DNA from: Isochrysis galbana
Taxonomy: Eukaryota > Haptophyta > Isochrysidales > Isochrysidaceae
NCBI GenBank assembly: GCA_018136815.1
Contig: CM030940.1
Coordinates: 2,908,601 to 2,972,600 of the forward strand
DNA: 64,000 bases
Direction of reading: 5' to 3'
A program made the translations under genes and the position numbers. The notes below the pieces were generated by a model, which saw only the letters and a list, made by a program, of their open reading frames with translations, was not told where the DNA came from and ran no database searches. This document shows positions 30,222-41,623 of the stretch, one piece after another (the first letter of the stretch is position 1; the number at the start of each line of letters is the position of its first letter).

Positions 30222-31468
30222 CGCGATTCTGGTACGCGGGGAGGGCGACAGGGGAGAGGAGGGCTATGAAGGGAGAGGGGGGGGGGGGCTGGTAGGCAAC
30301 GCGGGGTGGGTGGGCGGCAGGGGGGCGGGAGCGGCGGGGCGGACTGCAGGGAACTGCTCAACTGCAGGCAACTGCTCAATTGCAGGGAACTGCTCAACTG
30401 CAGGGAACTGCTCTCAACTGCAGGGCAACTGCTCACCCTTCCTCGTCTCCTCCATATAGACGTGTGACGAAACTTGTTGTCTGCTTTTACGCGGTCGGTG
30501 CTCTTTGGTGTGGACATACACTCATCAGTGCTCTTTGGTGTGAGATGTGAGACGTGGATCGTGACTTCAACGAGATATCGACCCTGTCCCAAATCGAGTG
30601 AATGGAGTCAGACCACGTGTGGGTGTCAACATGTGAAGTGTCAAGTTGAGTCAAGTAACCTCCAGGTGACAATGAAAGGTATAAGCAGGGATGGGGACAA
30701 TTGAACGCTTTTGGTCTCGGCTCGTCGGCATCATCGCCACCGATCACGTCATGAGAGCAAATTTCGGGCGATGCGGCTTCATCTTATGCATGAGACTGGT
30801 CCTCCATATTGATGGCAAGGCTCCAGCTCAATCTTGGTGTCCTCCAGGCTCCAAGGGGCCGCCAATACGCTAGGAATCAAAAATGGTCTCGAAGCACCTT
30901 TGCAGGTGCTTCCAGCCGCCTCTTAAGAGATACTTTACTACACAACGTTCCGGGGGGGGGGGGGGGGGGGGGGGGGGGGCGGGCGATTCTCCAAGTCCAA
31001 GAATAGCGTGCGTGACCCCCGTCGAGAGAGTGGCGCGGCCCCACGTGGGAGCGAGGAGAGGCGCCCCCGCAGCAGAGGGACAGGGACAGGGAGCGCTCCC
31101 CGCCCCCGCGCGTGGCGTATTTCCCTCCCAGGCACGCCACCCCGCCGCTTCCCGCGCCCACACGGTGCAGCACGGCGCGCGACGCGCGCTGTGAGCTGCG
31201 GTGTCACCACTCCACGCACCTCGCACGCGCCGCACGCACCTCCACGCGCGACGCGCCGCTCTGGCAGCAGGCTCCCTGCGCAGGCAAGCGAGTGGCGCCT
31301 AGTGTGCGACGGCAGCACCACGGGTTCTCTCGGCTCTCTCCGCCTACATCGGGCGTATCGGACAAGTACCTGAGTTGTCTGAACCACGTGACCCAGCCAT
31401 TACGTCGTGTCTGCTTCAAGTTCACCCTCGCTCCGCCTCATCTCGCTTCAGGACAGTGAGTCGACGTT
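30222..31468. other. Intergenic upstream of the RanBP2-finger gene
   Basis: Holds a minisatellite (30345-30430), two copies of GTGCTCTTTGGTGTG near 30500 and 30528, and a G28 tract at 30952-30979 about 490 bp before the next start. AG at 31450-31452 after a pyrimidine stretch may be an acceptor of a 5' UTR intron. No coding region. Confidence 0.5.
30345..30430. repeat. Minisatellite, 18-bp unit
   Basis: About five units of AACTGCTCAACTGCAGGG with small variations. Confidence 0.85.
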
Positions 31469-32584
31469 ATGGCCACATTTGGTGGATTCTACACCAGGCA
31501 GGAACAAGAGGACGCCATGGCGGCGCGGATCGACAATCCAAACCGCGTTGGTTCGGGATTCATTAATCTTGGTCCCATGCAGCGACAGCCTCAGGCTGCA
31601 TCTGCAAACTGGCAAACAGGCTCTCTGCTTGCCGGCGGAAGTGGAAGAGTTGGCGCGCCGACACCACTTGGTGTATCAGATATCTGGAACAACACTCCAC
31701 AGCCTCCACCGCTTCCGCCACAGCAGCCAGCGCCCCCGATGGGGGCTCCGCCAGGTATCGCAGGCCGATATGGCGCATCCGACCAGACAAGCATGAATAT
31801 GGACTTCCAGCAACTCCACATTGGCTCTGCAGCTCCTTCAACTGCAATGCCAGGTCAATCCTTCCCCGGAGGACTTGGTGCCGGTCCTTACGGCATGGGA
31901 TTGGGCGATGTGCACGGAAATATGGTTCCGCAGCCTCCGCCCGCTGCTCAGGCACCGTCGCTCATGAATCTGCTTCACACGTCAGCGCCGACGCCAGCAT
32001 CGGCTGGCATTAACTCAGCTTTTGCTCTTGGAAATGGAAGTCAGCCAACATGTGGGCAGGTGTTTGGGGGTTCGCAGATGACGCAACCCCCGGTTTCAAT
32101 TCAGGGCAATGGCATACGTCCGACGCCCTTTCAGCAAGGGGCATTCGTACCGCCAGTGGTACAACCGCCTCCACGGCCCCCGACTGGGCCACCTCGTGTC
32201 CTGAGCACACCAGCAGACTATGCTGCAGCTGCGCAGACTTACAAGCCGCCTGTCCCTGCACGTAACTCGACCGTCGCGGCAGTCAGCGTCTCGCGTCAGC
32301 CAGAGGCTTCAAAGTCGCAGCCTTCTCAGCCTGTGAAAGAGGAGTGGGAATGTCCTCGTTGCACGTTTTTGAACAACATCGCCCTGCGAGAGTGCGAGAT
32401 GTGCGCCTTCGAGAGGGTCGGGAAAGAGGAATCCGCCCCTCGCTCGGAGGATGACGGGTGGCACACAGCCTCAAGCACTGTGAGGCGATCGGCACCAATC
32501 CCGTACAGCAATACTATGGCGGGTAAGTCGAAGGCGCAGAGCAAGAATGAGAAGCGGCGCGCCAAGAAGCGGGGCGAACACTAA
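31469..32584 (+). CDS. Pro/Gly/Gln-rich protein with RanBP2-type zinc finger
   Basis: Single exon, 371 aa, ATG at 31469 (MATFGGFYTRQEQEDAMA). Residues 30-285 are low-complexity and disordered (PQPPPLPPQQPAPPMGAPPG and similar). Residues about 290-315 form a RanBP2-type finger, EWECPRCTFLNNIALRECEM, with W-x-C-x2-C ... N ... C-x2-C, a fold that binds ubiquitin or single-stranded RNA. The end is strongly basic (KSKAQSKNEKRRAKKRG), resembling a nuclear localisation or RNA-contact tail. The combination suggests an RNA- or ubiquitin-binding nuclear protein; I cannot tell which. Length and uninterrupted frame support a real gene. Confidence 0.78.
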   Translation: MATFGGFYTRQEQEDAMAARIDNPNRVGSGFINLGPMQRQPQAASANWQTGSLLAGGSGRVGAPTPLGVSDIWNNTPQPPPLPPQQPAPPMGAPPGIAGRYGASDQTSMNMDFQQLHIGSAAPSTAMPGQSFPGGLGAGPYGMGLGDVHGNMVPQPPPAAQAPSLMNLLHTSAPTPASAGINSAFALGNGSQPTCGQVFGGSQMTQPPVSIQGNGIRPTPFQQGAFVPPVVQPPPRPPTGPPRVLSTPADYAAAAQTYKPPVPARNSTVAAVSVSRQPEASKSQPSQPVKEEWECPRCTFLNNIALRECEMCAFERVGKEESAPRSEDDGWHTASSTVRRSAPIPYSNTMAGKSKAQSKNEKRRAKKRGEH

Positions 32585-33989
32585 CATCGTGTGGGCGATC
32601 TCCAGCCTCAGTTGGCGCCGCTAAGGATGGGCTTGCGAGTTTACGGGCAAAGGGCCAAACTATTTGGCAAGTTGAGTTCTCCCTCTGGTCCCCATCGCCC
32701 TGTCACATTCCATTTCGTTCACCTGTTCCCCTCTTCGCGCTATTTACCCAAGGAGGCGTTGCTCCGGCATGCGATGCTCTTTCCGAGCTTGGCCTCGGAC
32801 ATGCATCTCAGCGAAATATGCTGTGCGGTCCTTTTCAATTTCCATGAGGAGCATGCTGAAAACTTGCGCTGCAAGGTGGAGATGGATCTGTGTGCGTATG
32901 CGTGGACTTTACTGGCTGGTTGTATCACAAACGTCTCTCAAAAAGTCGCGAGCAGGGAAGTTCTGCTATCCACGTGACGATGCTAGCAAAGAAAGGTTTT
33001 GTCTACGAAACAAAACTCGGATATATGCATCATGCGCAAGCGCTGACATTGACATTGACTATGTAGATCCGCATTGGTGTTGGGGCAGTCTAGGAGACCG
33101 GCATGGGGGGGTCTTACGTCTTAAACTTTTTCTTGCTGATTGCTGATTGCTGAAAGTGTGGAAACAGCTACAGCTACCCTCTACCCTCACTAACTATATA
33201 ACTATAAGATCTAACACTAACAAACGAGCCTCAGCCGGAGATCATAAACCACATTTTATGATCTCGGAACGGGCGCAAAATGCACAATGGCATCGACAAT
33301 GTCAAGAAGTGGGAAACACCGTCCATTCGCCTATCTGGGTACTAGAAATAGAAAGCACAGGCTGCAAGACTTCAATCTTCAATCAACTACAGCAAGCCCA
33401 GGCCGACACAACCACCTACAACCGACTTACTACCGCCGCCATGCTAGATGCTAGCTAGCTACGTTCTACGTTCCCGCTGCGCCGGAGCCGCCGCACACCA
33501 CCACGAAAGCGAACGCGCTGGGGCAGTAAGAGCGTGCGGAGCGCCGGCGCTTCTCCGATCCTTGCTCGCGGCTGCCGCGTCGCTCCTCACGCGCAGCCAG
33601 CCGAGCCGCACGCGTCCTCGCCCGCTTTGCCCGATCATTCTCGGCTTGCTCTCCTCGGCGTAGCGCGATTTCCACTTCCTGAGAGCGGATCATCGCACCG
33701 AAGTCGGAGCTATCCTCATCGCTACAATGGCAGATAGCAGCAGGCCCACCGCCGCCACAGATCCCGCCGCCGCGACCGCTCCTGCCGCCGCGTCAGCTCC
33801 CGCCGCCACTCCCGTCGCCGCTGCGGCGACCGCTGCCGCGACCTCTATTACTCTATTATGACCGCCGCCGCGACCCGCGGCGCTGTGCCCGTCGCCGCCG
33901 CAACCCGCTACGCCGCGAGCGGCGTTGGGCCTGCTCGGGCAAAGCGGGCGAGGACAATATCGCTCCCCTCTTCCTCGTTGTCACTGCTA
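32585..33989. other. Intergenic, no gene recognised
   Basis: The first several hundred bases are probably 3' UTR and flank. 33730-33930 is a GCC/CGC trinucleotide-rich stretch; an Ala-rich 43-codon frame starts at 33727 but looks composition-driven. Confidence 0.45.
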
Positions 33990-34490
33990 TCATTGCCGTC
34001 GTTGCTGACCGCGCCGCCTGATAGCAGGGGGCTGCACCATCAGCTCCGGCTTCTCGGCAGCCACGTACGAACAGAAGAGGGCGTCACGCCCGTGCTTCGT
34101 GATCTTCGGCGCGTGAGCTGAGCTCGTCTCCGACACGTCCACTGCCACGGGAAGGAAGTCTTTCAGAGCCTCAATGGACTTGAACACCAATGCCAATGGA
34201 CGACGATGTCGATCGTGGCCTCCGATGCAGACCTTGAAGGCAACAGTCTGCGTGGGCCATGCATGCGCCTTTGCCCTATGGGTGAACCAAGCCACCTCGA
34301 CGGTATTATTGGCGGCAATGCCAGCCGTGACGTCAGCCAACGTGGCGAGGCTGACTTGCAGCTCACCTTCGCCGGCGTAGGTCAGAGGGATCCAGAATAG
34401 CGCGCCCTCCTCGCCAATGTGGTCCTGTATATATGTCTCGCCCGCCTCCCTCAGCTTGGCCAAGGCTGCCTCATTGCCGGTGCACCGCAA
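33990..34490 (-). pseudogene. Unknown coding fragment
   Basis: Open frame of about 166 aa without an ATG (a TAG lies four codons before the first plausible residue). It reads TYIQDHIGEEGALFWIPLTY, VEVAWFTHRAKAHAWPTQTV and HGRDALFCSYVAAEKPEL with balanced composition, unlike GC noise. I do not recognise the family. Lack of a start and a low-complexity Arg/Gln end suggest a gene or transposon fragment. Confidence 0.35.
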
Positions 34491-34774
34491 GTGCCTCTAC
34501 GCGCCGGACGAGGACGGGCCTCGCGAAGAGACTTGGCAAGGCGAGGCGTGGATTTCGGCGTTGGCGGCCTACTTCCTACTTGCGCATCCAAGTCTTACAT
34601 CTCGACAGCCGCCTCCTCACGGGAACGGACATGGACGCGGGCTGAGGCTCTTTTGGCATGAAACGCCGGTGAGACCGCCGACCGGTGTCCCCGGACCATT
34701 TAGTCCAAACACCAGCGACAAGGGTGGGCTGACCACACCGCCGTGCTCTCGCTGGAGCGCGGCGAAGGTCGGCC

Positions 34775-34925
34775 TGTCAGGCGGGGCGGTCGCCATCGCT
34801 CTGCCTCGGATTCGGATTCGAGCGGGGCAGAGACGAAGGGAAATCTTCCCCCGGTCCCACGATATAAAAATTTGGACCTCCGGCCTCCGGATCAGCAAGA
34901 GTTTTTTTTAACCCAGCCTCCCCCA
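34775..34925 (+). repeat. Repeat E, copy 1
   Basis: CGCTCTGCCTCGGATTCGGA ... GGGAAATCTTCCCCCGGTCC ... CCCCCACCTCTAG matches 51410-51566 over about 150 bp. It is followed by a (GT)n run near 34931. Confidence 0.8.
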
Positions 34926-35063
34926 CCTCTAGTGTGTGTGTGTGTGTGCTGGTGAGCATGAGGTACTCGCTATTAGCATTTTTTGTAGAATGATAGGGTA
35001 GAGGTATTATAATACGGTATTAAGTGATAAAAGTAAATGAGCGAGCAGCAGAGATGGCTTACT

Positions 35064-37392
35064 TCATTCCGGGGTGTTGCTCACAAACTTCGTGCCATCC
35101 TTGGCGTGCTTCAGCAAAAGCTCGGGAGGTTCGAAATGCGGCCCATGCTCTTCCTCGAGCGCCCGGAGCTTTTGAACGACTACATCCGCACCTAGACGAT
35201 CAGTGTACATGAAGGGTCCACCGCGGAATGGAGGGAAGCCGATGCCCATGACCGCAGCCACGTCGCCATCGCGCGATGTGCGGATAACTCCCGATTGAAG
35301 GCAGTGGATAGCCTCGACAATGAATCGCAACATCATTCGTTCAACCATGGCCTCGCTTGAGAGACTCGAGGAATCCTTCGAGGGGTGGCGAAACTCTTTC
35401 AGAATGGCGAGCGCTTCCTTGTGGATTGGCTTTTCCTTCGCCTTGGGGTCCGAGTAGTCGAAGAAGCCTTTCCCAGTCTTCCGTCCGAGCAAGCCGTTCT
35501 CGACAAACTTGTCGAGCATGCGCAGATCGGCGCCCTCCATCCGCACACCGAGGTAGCCCTTCGCAGGGTCACCAACCAAGTTGTTGACGACATGGCGAGA
35601 CACGTCAATACCCACCTCGTCGCACAGAGTCACACCACCGACAGGCATTCCAAAGTCCAGCAGGGCTTTGTTGATCTTGAGCGGATCTGCGCCTTGCTGC
35701 TGCAGGGCCATCGCCTCAACTAAGAATGGACCGAGGCACCGATTGACGTAAAAGCCAGGCACATCCTTGACTGCGATCACAGTTTTGCCCTGCTGGATAC
35801 CAACGTCGACAGCCGCAGCCGCCACGTGCGGTGCCGTCTTATCGTGCGTGATCACTTCGAGCAATGGCATCTTTGGTACCGGCGAGAAGTAGTGCATGCC
35901 CACAATATTCTCCGGACGCTGCGCCACTGAGGCGATCTCTCCTATCGGGAGGGTAGAAGTGTTGGAGGCGATGATACAATGCTGTGGCACAATGGCCTCC
36001 ATCTCCCGAACGACCTTGTGCTTTACACTCATTTCTTCGAACACGGCCTCAATGACCATATCGGCCTGACTGAAGTGCTTCTTCCAGGAGGGCGTTTCAT
36101 CAGTTAGACCCACGCAACGCGAAAGCTGCGAATCGTGCTGGTAAGTGGTGAGGCGCTTTTTCTTTAACTTGCCACCGATTGACTTGGCGATCATCCCCTC
36201 TCCTCGAGAGAGGCCCATTTGATCCTTATCTTTGAGCAGCACACGTAGGCCTTTGGCGATGGACACCTCTGCGATACCCGCGCCCATGAGCCCCGCGCCG
36301 AGGATTCCGATGGTCTCAACTTTCTGCTTGGGCTCGCCAAAGGGGTTCTTCTTGGCAGCTGTTGCACCAAAAAATATGCCCCGCAAAGCAGCTGACTCAG
36401 GCGTCGCGGCAAGCTTGCCGAATAACTCGCGCTCAAGTTTCGATCCAACGGCGTGTCCACTCTCAAGACCGGCCTTGGCGCACTCGAGAATGGCGGGTGG
36501 AGCAGGGTACTTGCCTTTGGTTTGCTTCTTCATGGCCTTTGTGGCTTGATCAAACAGAACCTTTCGGCCCATTGGCGTCTTCTCAAGGAACCAATCCATC
36601 CAGCCTAAATTGCGCTTGCGAGGCTTAATCTTGCCATTCGCGGCGTCTATCGCTGTTGCGATAGCGGAACGTTCTAGTGCATTCGGATCTACTACCGAGT
36701 CCACAAGCCCCATCTTCTTGGCCTTGTCGGATTTGACCTGCTTGCCCGTGAGCATCATCTGGATTGCTGTCTGTGCGCCAACCAGTTTTGGGAGACGCTG
36801 TGTGCCTCCAGCGCCAGGAAGCAGGCCAAGCATTACCTGCGAGGGCAGGGAATCATCAGAAGTCAGTCCAATCATGCACGGATTACGGTGAAAATAAGAG
36901 CTTCGCAGCGCACACCTCAGGTAGCCCGAGGATGGTCTTGTTGGACGAGGTGGCGACGCGATGAGCGCAAGCAAGGGCAATCTCGAGGCCTCCTCCTAGA
37001 CACGGACCATCAATAGCTGCGACCCAAGGCTTGCTTGCTTGCATGTCTGAGAGCATGTCGAGCGCAGCTTGGCCCATCCCGGACGCCTGAGCGAGCACAT
37101 CTGGCGGCGCATCTCCAAGGGCAGCAATCTGCTTGATGTCGGCGCCCGCGACGAAGGAGCCAGGCTTGGACGACATGAGGACGACAGCACGGACCTTAGG
37201 GTCATTGTGGATCTTGCTTGACACGTCCTCGAACTCCTTGAGCAACTCTTTCGACATTGTGTTCTGCTTCGCGCCAGGGCAGTTGATCTTGACGATGGCA
37301 ATACCCTCTGGATTGACATCCATCGAGAGGCTAGAGGCAAGGCGTCTGCCGCGCGTAGTGAGGCTGGCCAATGGCCGAGCGAGACGGAGCAT
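35064..37392 (-). CDS. HADHA: Mitochondrial trifunctional enzyme alpha subunit (enoyl-CoA hydratase / 3-hydroxyacyl-CoA dehydrogenase)
   Basis: Two exons, 37392-36916 and 36836-35064, with a 79-nt phase-0 GT-AG intron that joins TILGLPE to VMLGLLPGAGGTQRLP, an exact family match; 749 aa (human HADHA 763). It hydrates enoyl-CoA and oxidises 3-hydroxyacyl-CoA in long-chain beta-oxidation. The start MLRLARPLASLTTRGRRLAS is a typical mitochondrial presequence. The N-terminal hydratase has GSFVAGADIKQI and GPCLGGGLEIALAC (oxyanion hole); the dehydrogenase starts with ETIGILGAGLMGAGIAE (Rossmann glycines near residue 337), then IASNTSTLPI, GMHYFSPVPKMPLLEV and DVPGFYVNRCLGPF. The second dehydrogenase half ends with MGIGFPPFRGGPFMYTDRLG. 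No beta (thiolase) subunit is in the window. The upstream 200 bp on the coding strand is a C-homopolymer zone. Confidence 0.96.
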
Positions 37393-38459
37393 GGAGCTCG
37401 CCCAGGTATTGAGGGGGTAGAAGAATGGGGAGCGAGGGGCAAGGGGCGGTGCGGTCTCGCTCGGGCCCGTCCTCAAGAACGAGCCAGGTGGGGGGGGTGG
37501 GGAGGGGAGGGGGAAGGGGGGCGGGGGGGGGGGGGGGGGGAGGGGGCGGGGGGACAGCGGGCGGTCTCGGCGGGGGGGGAGGGGGGGGGGGGGGGAGCTG
37601 TGCTGCAAGCTTTTGACGAAGCCCGCGCGCCGCTTGATGACTATCTCGATCACTCGACACAGATCATATTGTAGAGTAATACATAGGAGTCTCCCAGGAT
37701 CCCCTTCCCACACGCCCAACCCAGTCACTGCCTGCACTCTAAATAAAGAGAGCATTGCGGGGCGCGGGTGGACGAACCATGCGTTCTTCAGGTGTCAGGT
37801 GGTTCTAAATAAAGGTTATACACTGGACTGGCGCTGGGCGAGAGCCGGCGGGTGGCGGCCGCGCTGCCAAGTTGTTCCGTCATACCGTCATATGACACTT
37901 GCCATGGAACTGAGTATGATATCATACATCTAATATCATATGATACTCACTCCAAACATCTACACTTATAAACCCGCCATTATGATAAAAATCTGCTTAC
38001 ACAGCAGCACCCCTGGAGCGTCTCCACATGGCGCCGCCCCCACTCCACGGCGGTGTGACACTCGTCATCGCCGTCGTCGCCGCCGCCATCGTTGCTGCAC
38101 ATCAGGTTGGCGGTTGGCGGCCATTGGGGGGGGGGGGGCTCGGAGCTGGGAGCGCCGGTATTTCCCGCGCCTGAACTTGTACTAGTAAAACAAGTTGAAT
38201 TGTAGGCTCTAGTCTTGTCATATGACACTCAGTATCAGGTCTAGAGCAACTAATACTGAGATATCATATATGATATCATATATGACAGAACAACTTGGCC
38301 GCGCTGCCCGTCCGCACCTGCCTGCCTCCCGCCTCTGCGGGCCTCCGCTCCATGTATGGGGCATGGGAGTTCGGTGATGCGGCGTGGTGGGGTGGAGGCG
38401 TGGAGGCCCAGGGAGTGGCTGGGTGTGATGGTGATGGCACGACGGACAATGTACAATGT
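37393..38459. other. Intergenic, no gene recognised
   Basis: Long G tracts (37487-37605 on the plus strand) form the upstream region of the trifunctional enzyme gene. 37880-38290 is AT-rich with repeated ATATGATA/TATCATAT palindromes. No gene. Confidence 0.5.
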
Positions 38460-38600
38460 CTAACGTCCGCCGCCGGAGGCCGGAGAGCCCAACTTCGAAC
38501 CGAGCCCGGGCGCGCTAAGAGACCGTTCTCGTTCATCAACCCGGTGTCTGGCCCGCGCCAGCAAGCTGTCGAACATGCGATGACTACAGGCTCGTAGGCA
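38460..38600 (+). repeat. Repeat family B core fragment
   Basis: GCCGGAGAGCCCAACTTCGA ... GCCCGGGCGCGCT ... CCGTTCTCG ... CCCGGTGTCTGGCCCGCGCCA, matching 50695-50815 closely and the family B core elsewhere inverted. Confidence 0.7.
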
Positions 38601-38984
38601 GAGGGCCGTTCGATCGAGCCGGCAGCTGACGCGGTCGTGTAAGGTTCGTTGATTCGTTGCTGGCGGGAAGATGTCTGAAAGGTCATAGTAAGAATCGGGT
38701 CTGACAGTGTTTGCCATCGAGCGCTATGAGCGATGAGGTAGACTTACGGTCGGAGGGTTGCGACGCGTGGCGTCGGCGAGTAGGGACGAGGCTAGCTAGC
38801 GAGCTAGTGGGAGAGAGAGAGGATGAGAATGAGAGCTTCTTGGGTCCACGGTAGACACGGGGGACTACAACACACGACCACAAAAAGCCTAAGGGTACGG
38901 ACGTACGGAACCACACAAACTAAACCAAACAGGGCGAAAGCTAACCACACCAGGACGGACGGCCATGCGTCGGCACCAGGACAA

Positions 38985-39240
38985 TTCTGTTGTATCCAGG
39001 CTCTTTGGGCAAGAATGTTTCGGCCTGAGTACGAGCCTTCCTCGTTATCCACCGTCTTCTAGGTTCGTCGTGGTCGCTCCAGGCGAGTTGATTTGGATTC
39101 CCCCTGGGCTCAAGTTCGGGTTCGCCGATTTTCGTCTCGAAAATCGAAGGAATTGAGTTTTATTTTTACCTGGAATTAACTTGTTGAGGGTGGAACCAAC
39201 TTGTTCACGACTTGTTCAGGCGGGAACCAACTTGTTCGGT
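38985..39240 (+). repeat. Module preceding minisatellite 1
   Basis: About 200 bp (TACGAGCCTTC, ACCGTCTTCTAGGTTCGTCG, GGGCTCAAGTTCGGGTTCGC, ATTTTCGTCTCGAAAATCGA) that is almost identical to 57205-57400. The last element contains a palindrome, TTTTCGTCTCGAAAA. In both loci a GTTGA/GTTCA minisatellite follows directly. Confidence 0.88.
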
Positions 39241-39715
39241 GAGTGGAGCCAACTTGTTCAGTGGTTAAAGTCAACTTGTTGAGAGGTCAACATGTTGAGG
39301 GGTCAACTTGTTGAGAGGTCAACTTGTTGAGAGGTCAACATGTTGAGGGGTCAACTTGTTGAGGGGTCAACTTGTTGAGGGGTCAACTTGTTGAGGGGTC
39401 AACTTGTTGAGGGGTCAACTTGTTGAGGGGTCAACTTGTTGAGGGGTCAACTTGTTGAGGGGTCAACTTGTTGAGGGGTCAACTTGTTGAGGGGTCAACT
39501 TGTTGAGGGGTCAACTTGTTGAGAGGTCAACTTGTTGAGAGGTCAACATGTTGAGAGGTCAACATGTTGAGAGGTCAACATGTTGAGAGGTCAACTTGTT
39601 GAGAGGTCAACTTGTTGAGAGGTCAACTTGTTGAGAGGTCAACATGTTGAGAGGTCAACATGTTGAGAGGTGAACATGTTGAGAGGTCAACTTGTTGAGA
39701 TGTGAACTTGTTCAG
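39178..39715. repeat. Minisatellite 1, 16-bp unit with TCAACWTGTTGA
   Basis: About 30 tandem units of GGTCAACTTGTTGAGG. Variant units contain TCAACATGTTGA, a perfect 12-bp palindrome. The first few units instead read GGAACCAACTTGTTCA, like those of minisatellite 2. Variation is patchy: blocks of identical GGGG units in the middle, GAGAGG and CATG variants towards both ends, as expected from unequal crossover or slippage. Confidence 0.95.
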
Positions 39716-39921
39716 GTTGTCTGGCGGCGTGTTGTGTGTCGTGGTATCGCCTGTTGGCGACCTGCAGCCCCCTGAGTACCCCCAAGCCCCGAGTCTTCCG
39801 AGTCATCCTTTCGAGTCTACGAGTCCCTACGAGTCCCAATCAAGCGGTATCTGCTCGCCGCGCCCTTCCCTACATCCTCCGTCCCTCCGATTCGCGTTCC
39901 GTGCCACTTCCCCGTCCATTT

Positions 39922-40766
39922 CACATGCCCGTCATTTGCCCTCCCCGTTCCCCCGATGAGCCCGTCCCGGGCTCCCCGGGTGAGCCGTGCGCCGCGCTAG
40001 CCGCCGGTGCGCCTCCGCGGCTCGTTCCGCTGAGGAAACGAGCTTCGCTCCGACAAGCACAAAATCTACGCTCGCGCCTCCGGCCGTCGCCCCTCCGAGT
40101 GTCCAAGGTGGAGAGGACCTTCCATCCCCCGCCCAAGAGTCACCCGATGCCCCATCCGAACCCGAGCCACCCAAGCCACCCCAAGCCGAGGTTGGAGCTC
40201 CAAAGAGCTCCGCCTCCCTCCTTGAAGAACTCCTCCTTCCAGCGCCACCCAAGTCCGCCCAAGTGGCGCCTCCGCCCACCGCCCACCGAGTTCACATGCC
40301 CGTCATTTGCCCTCCCCGTTCCCCCGATGAGCCCGTCCCGGGCTCCCCGGGTGAGCCGTGCGCCGCGCTAGCCGCCGGTGCGCCTCCGCGGCTCGTTTCC
40401 GCTGAGGAAACGAGCTTCGCTCCGACAAATTCAGCAACGCGCAGACATGCGACAGAGGGGTCGGAACAACGAGGGCAGACCTCGCTGGGGAGCTACGACC
40501 GATACACTGAGAGAAGACAGAAGACAGTCATGGAACATTTGATGACATCGAGAGAAAGAAAGAGAAGAGGCGGTATACCAACCGACGAGACCTTGAGGCT
40601 TAAAATAACCCACCGGTTAGAAGTAAAAGCCTGTCATCGTATGGAATACGACACTCCCCGACTAAATTCGAGTCGTCCCGACGAGCGGCATGGAAAGAGA
40701 ACGCGAAGTAACCGAAATAGAAGAAATCCAGATTTAGAACGGCGAGGCAAGAGAAACCAAAGATAA
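39922..40766 (+). pseudogene. Gag-like repeat ORF with internal 137-bp direct repeat
   Basis: A 137-bp segment starting TTCACATGCCCGTCATTTGC is repeated at 39922-40058 and 40291-40428, encoding MPVICPPRSPDEPVPGSPGE and ALAAGAPPRL. The first copy lacks one T (near 40026) and is frameshifted relative to the second. Between and after the copies a Pro/Glu/Ala-rich frame continues, then a basic Arg/Lys-rich tail (RYTERRQKTVMEHL, NRRNPDLERRGKRNQR) to 40766. A third relative of the N-terminus starts at 41624. No protease, RT or zinc knuckle is seen, so gag-like is a description of composition, not a family call. Confidence 0.45.
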
Positions 40767-41107
40767 CCGAGAAACCAAACGTTGAAAGCGACGCTTACAA
40801 TAGAAGACGAGAGCACCCGTGGGCCCTTTGAGCACAAATTGTGCACAAATTCGGAAGCTTGACGCGGCAACCTATTTGTACGCATCGTCCCACCCATTTC
40901 TCCCTTTTACAGGAGTTCTGCTCGGGTGTTGCGGTGGGTGCAACCGCAGACGACACGCGTCTCATCTCCTGAAAACAGCGGCAATCAACGAAGAAAGAGA
41001 AACGATCTGCAACAACGACGAAAGGGAGGGAATGATTCCGAAGACACGCGAGATGCAGTGAGCTACGATCTCCGACAACTCTATTATTAGAGTGAGAGAG
41101 AGAAGTC

Positions 41108-41529
41108 ACATAGGAGGGTCCCTCGGCGACGGCTCAACGTTCAATGGGCTCGGCGGATGGGTGATTTCGACGAGGGTTCGGCGCGCGGCCTGCCCGATTG
41201 GCGTGACCATCCGGGTGGGCTATGCGTATTTGGTATCTGGTGGGGTCCCCCATCCGGATGGATCGTCGAAAACGGGCACGCAGCGCGCCCGGCATCGGTT
41301 CGAAGTTGAGCTTTTCAAGCTTTTGCGATTTTAGCGTCTTTTGTCTGTTTTCGATTACGTTTTGTTGTGGGGGCCCAAGGGGGGGGTCCGGGTCCTAATT
41401 AATGGGCCCCGGATATGTGCTAGTTGGGTGTATTGGGAACTTTCTCCCGAAAAAAATCCTCAAATTTCCTCAATTCTGAGATGGTCATTTTTTCACCCCT
41501 AATAAAAAAACACTGTTTGACCGCCCTAC
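41108..41529 (+). repeat. Repeat family B, copy
   Basis: GGTTCGGCGCGCGGCC, CCCGATTGGCGTGACC, GGATGGATCGTCGAAAACGG and the terminal TGTTTGACCGCCCTAC (ending near 41529). It has a single unit where the copy at 3755 has three. It is nearly the mirror of 49787-50200. Confidence 0.85.
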
Positions 41530-41623
41530 CAGTCGCCTGCCACTACCTCCCACAAGCCTCCTTCCACACTTCCGCCGCGCCCTCCGTGCTCCGTGCGTGC
41601 GTCGTGCGTCGTGCGTCGATCAC

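Noticed and set aside
32591-32977. 128-aa open frame on the plus strand directly after the RanBP2-finger gene
   Set aside because: No domain, overlaps the probable 3' UTR, and composition is like other chance frames in this GC-rich DNA.
33727-33858. 43-aa Ala-rich frame (MADSSRPTAATDPAAATAPA)
   Set aside because: A GCC-repeat artefact with no homology; too short to support.
39178-39715. CRISPR array
   Set aside because: The units are tandem without unique spacers, in a eukaryotic nuclear context, so this is a minisatellite.
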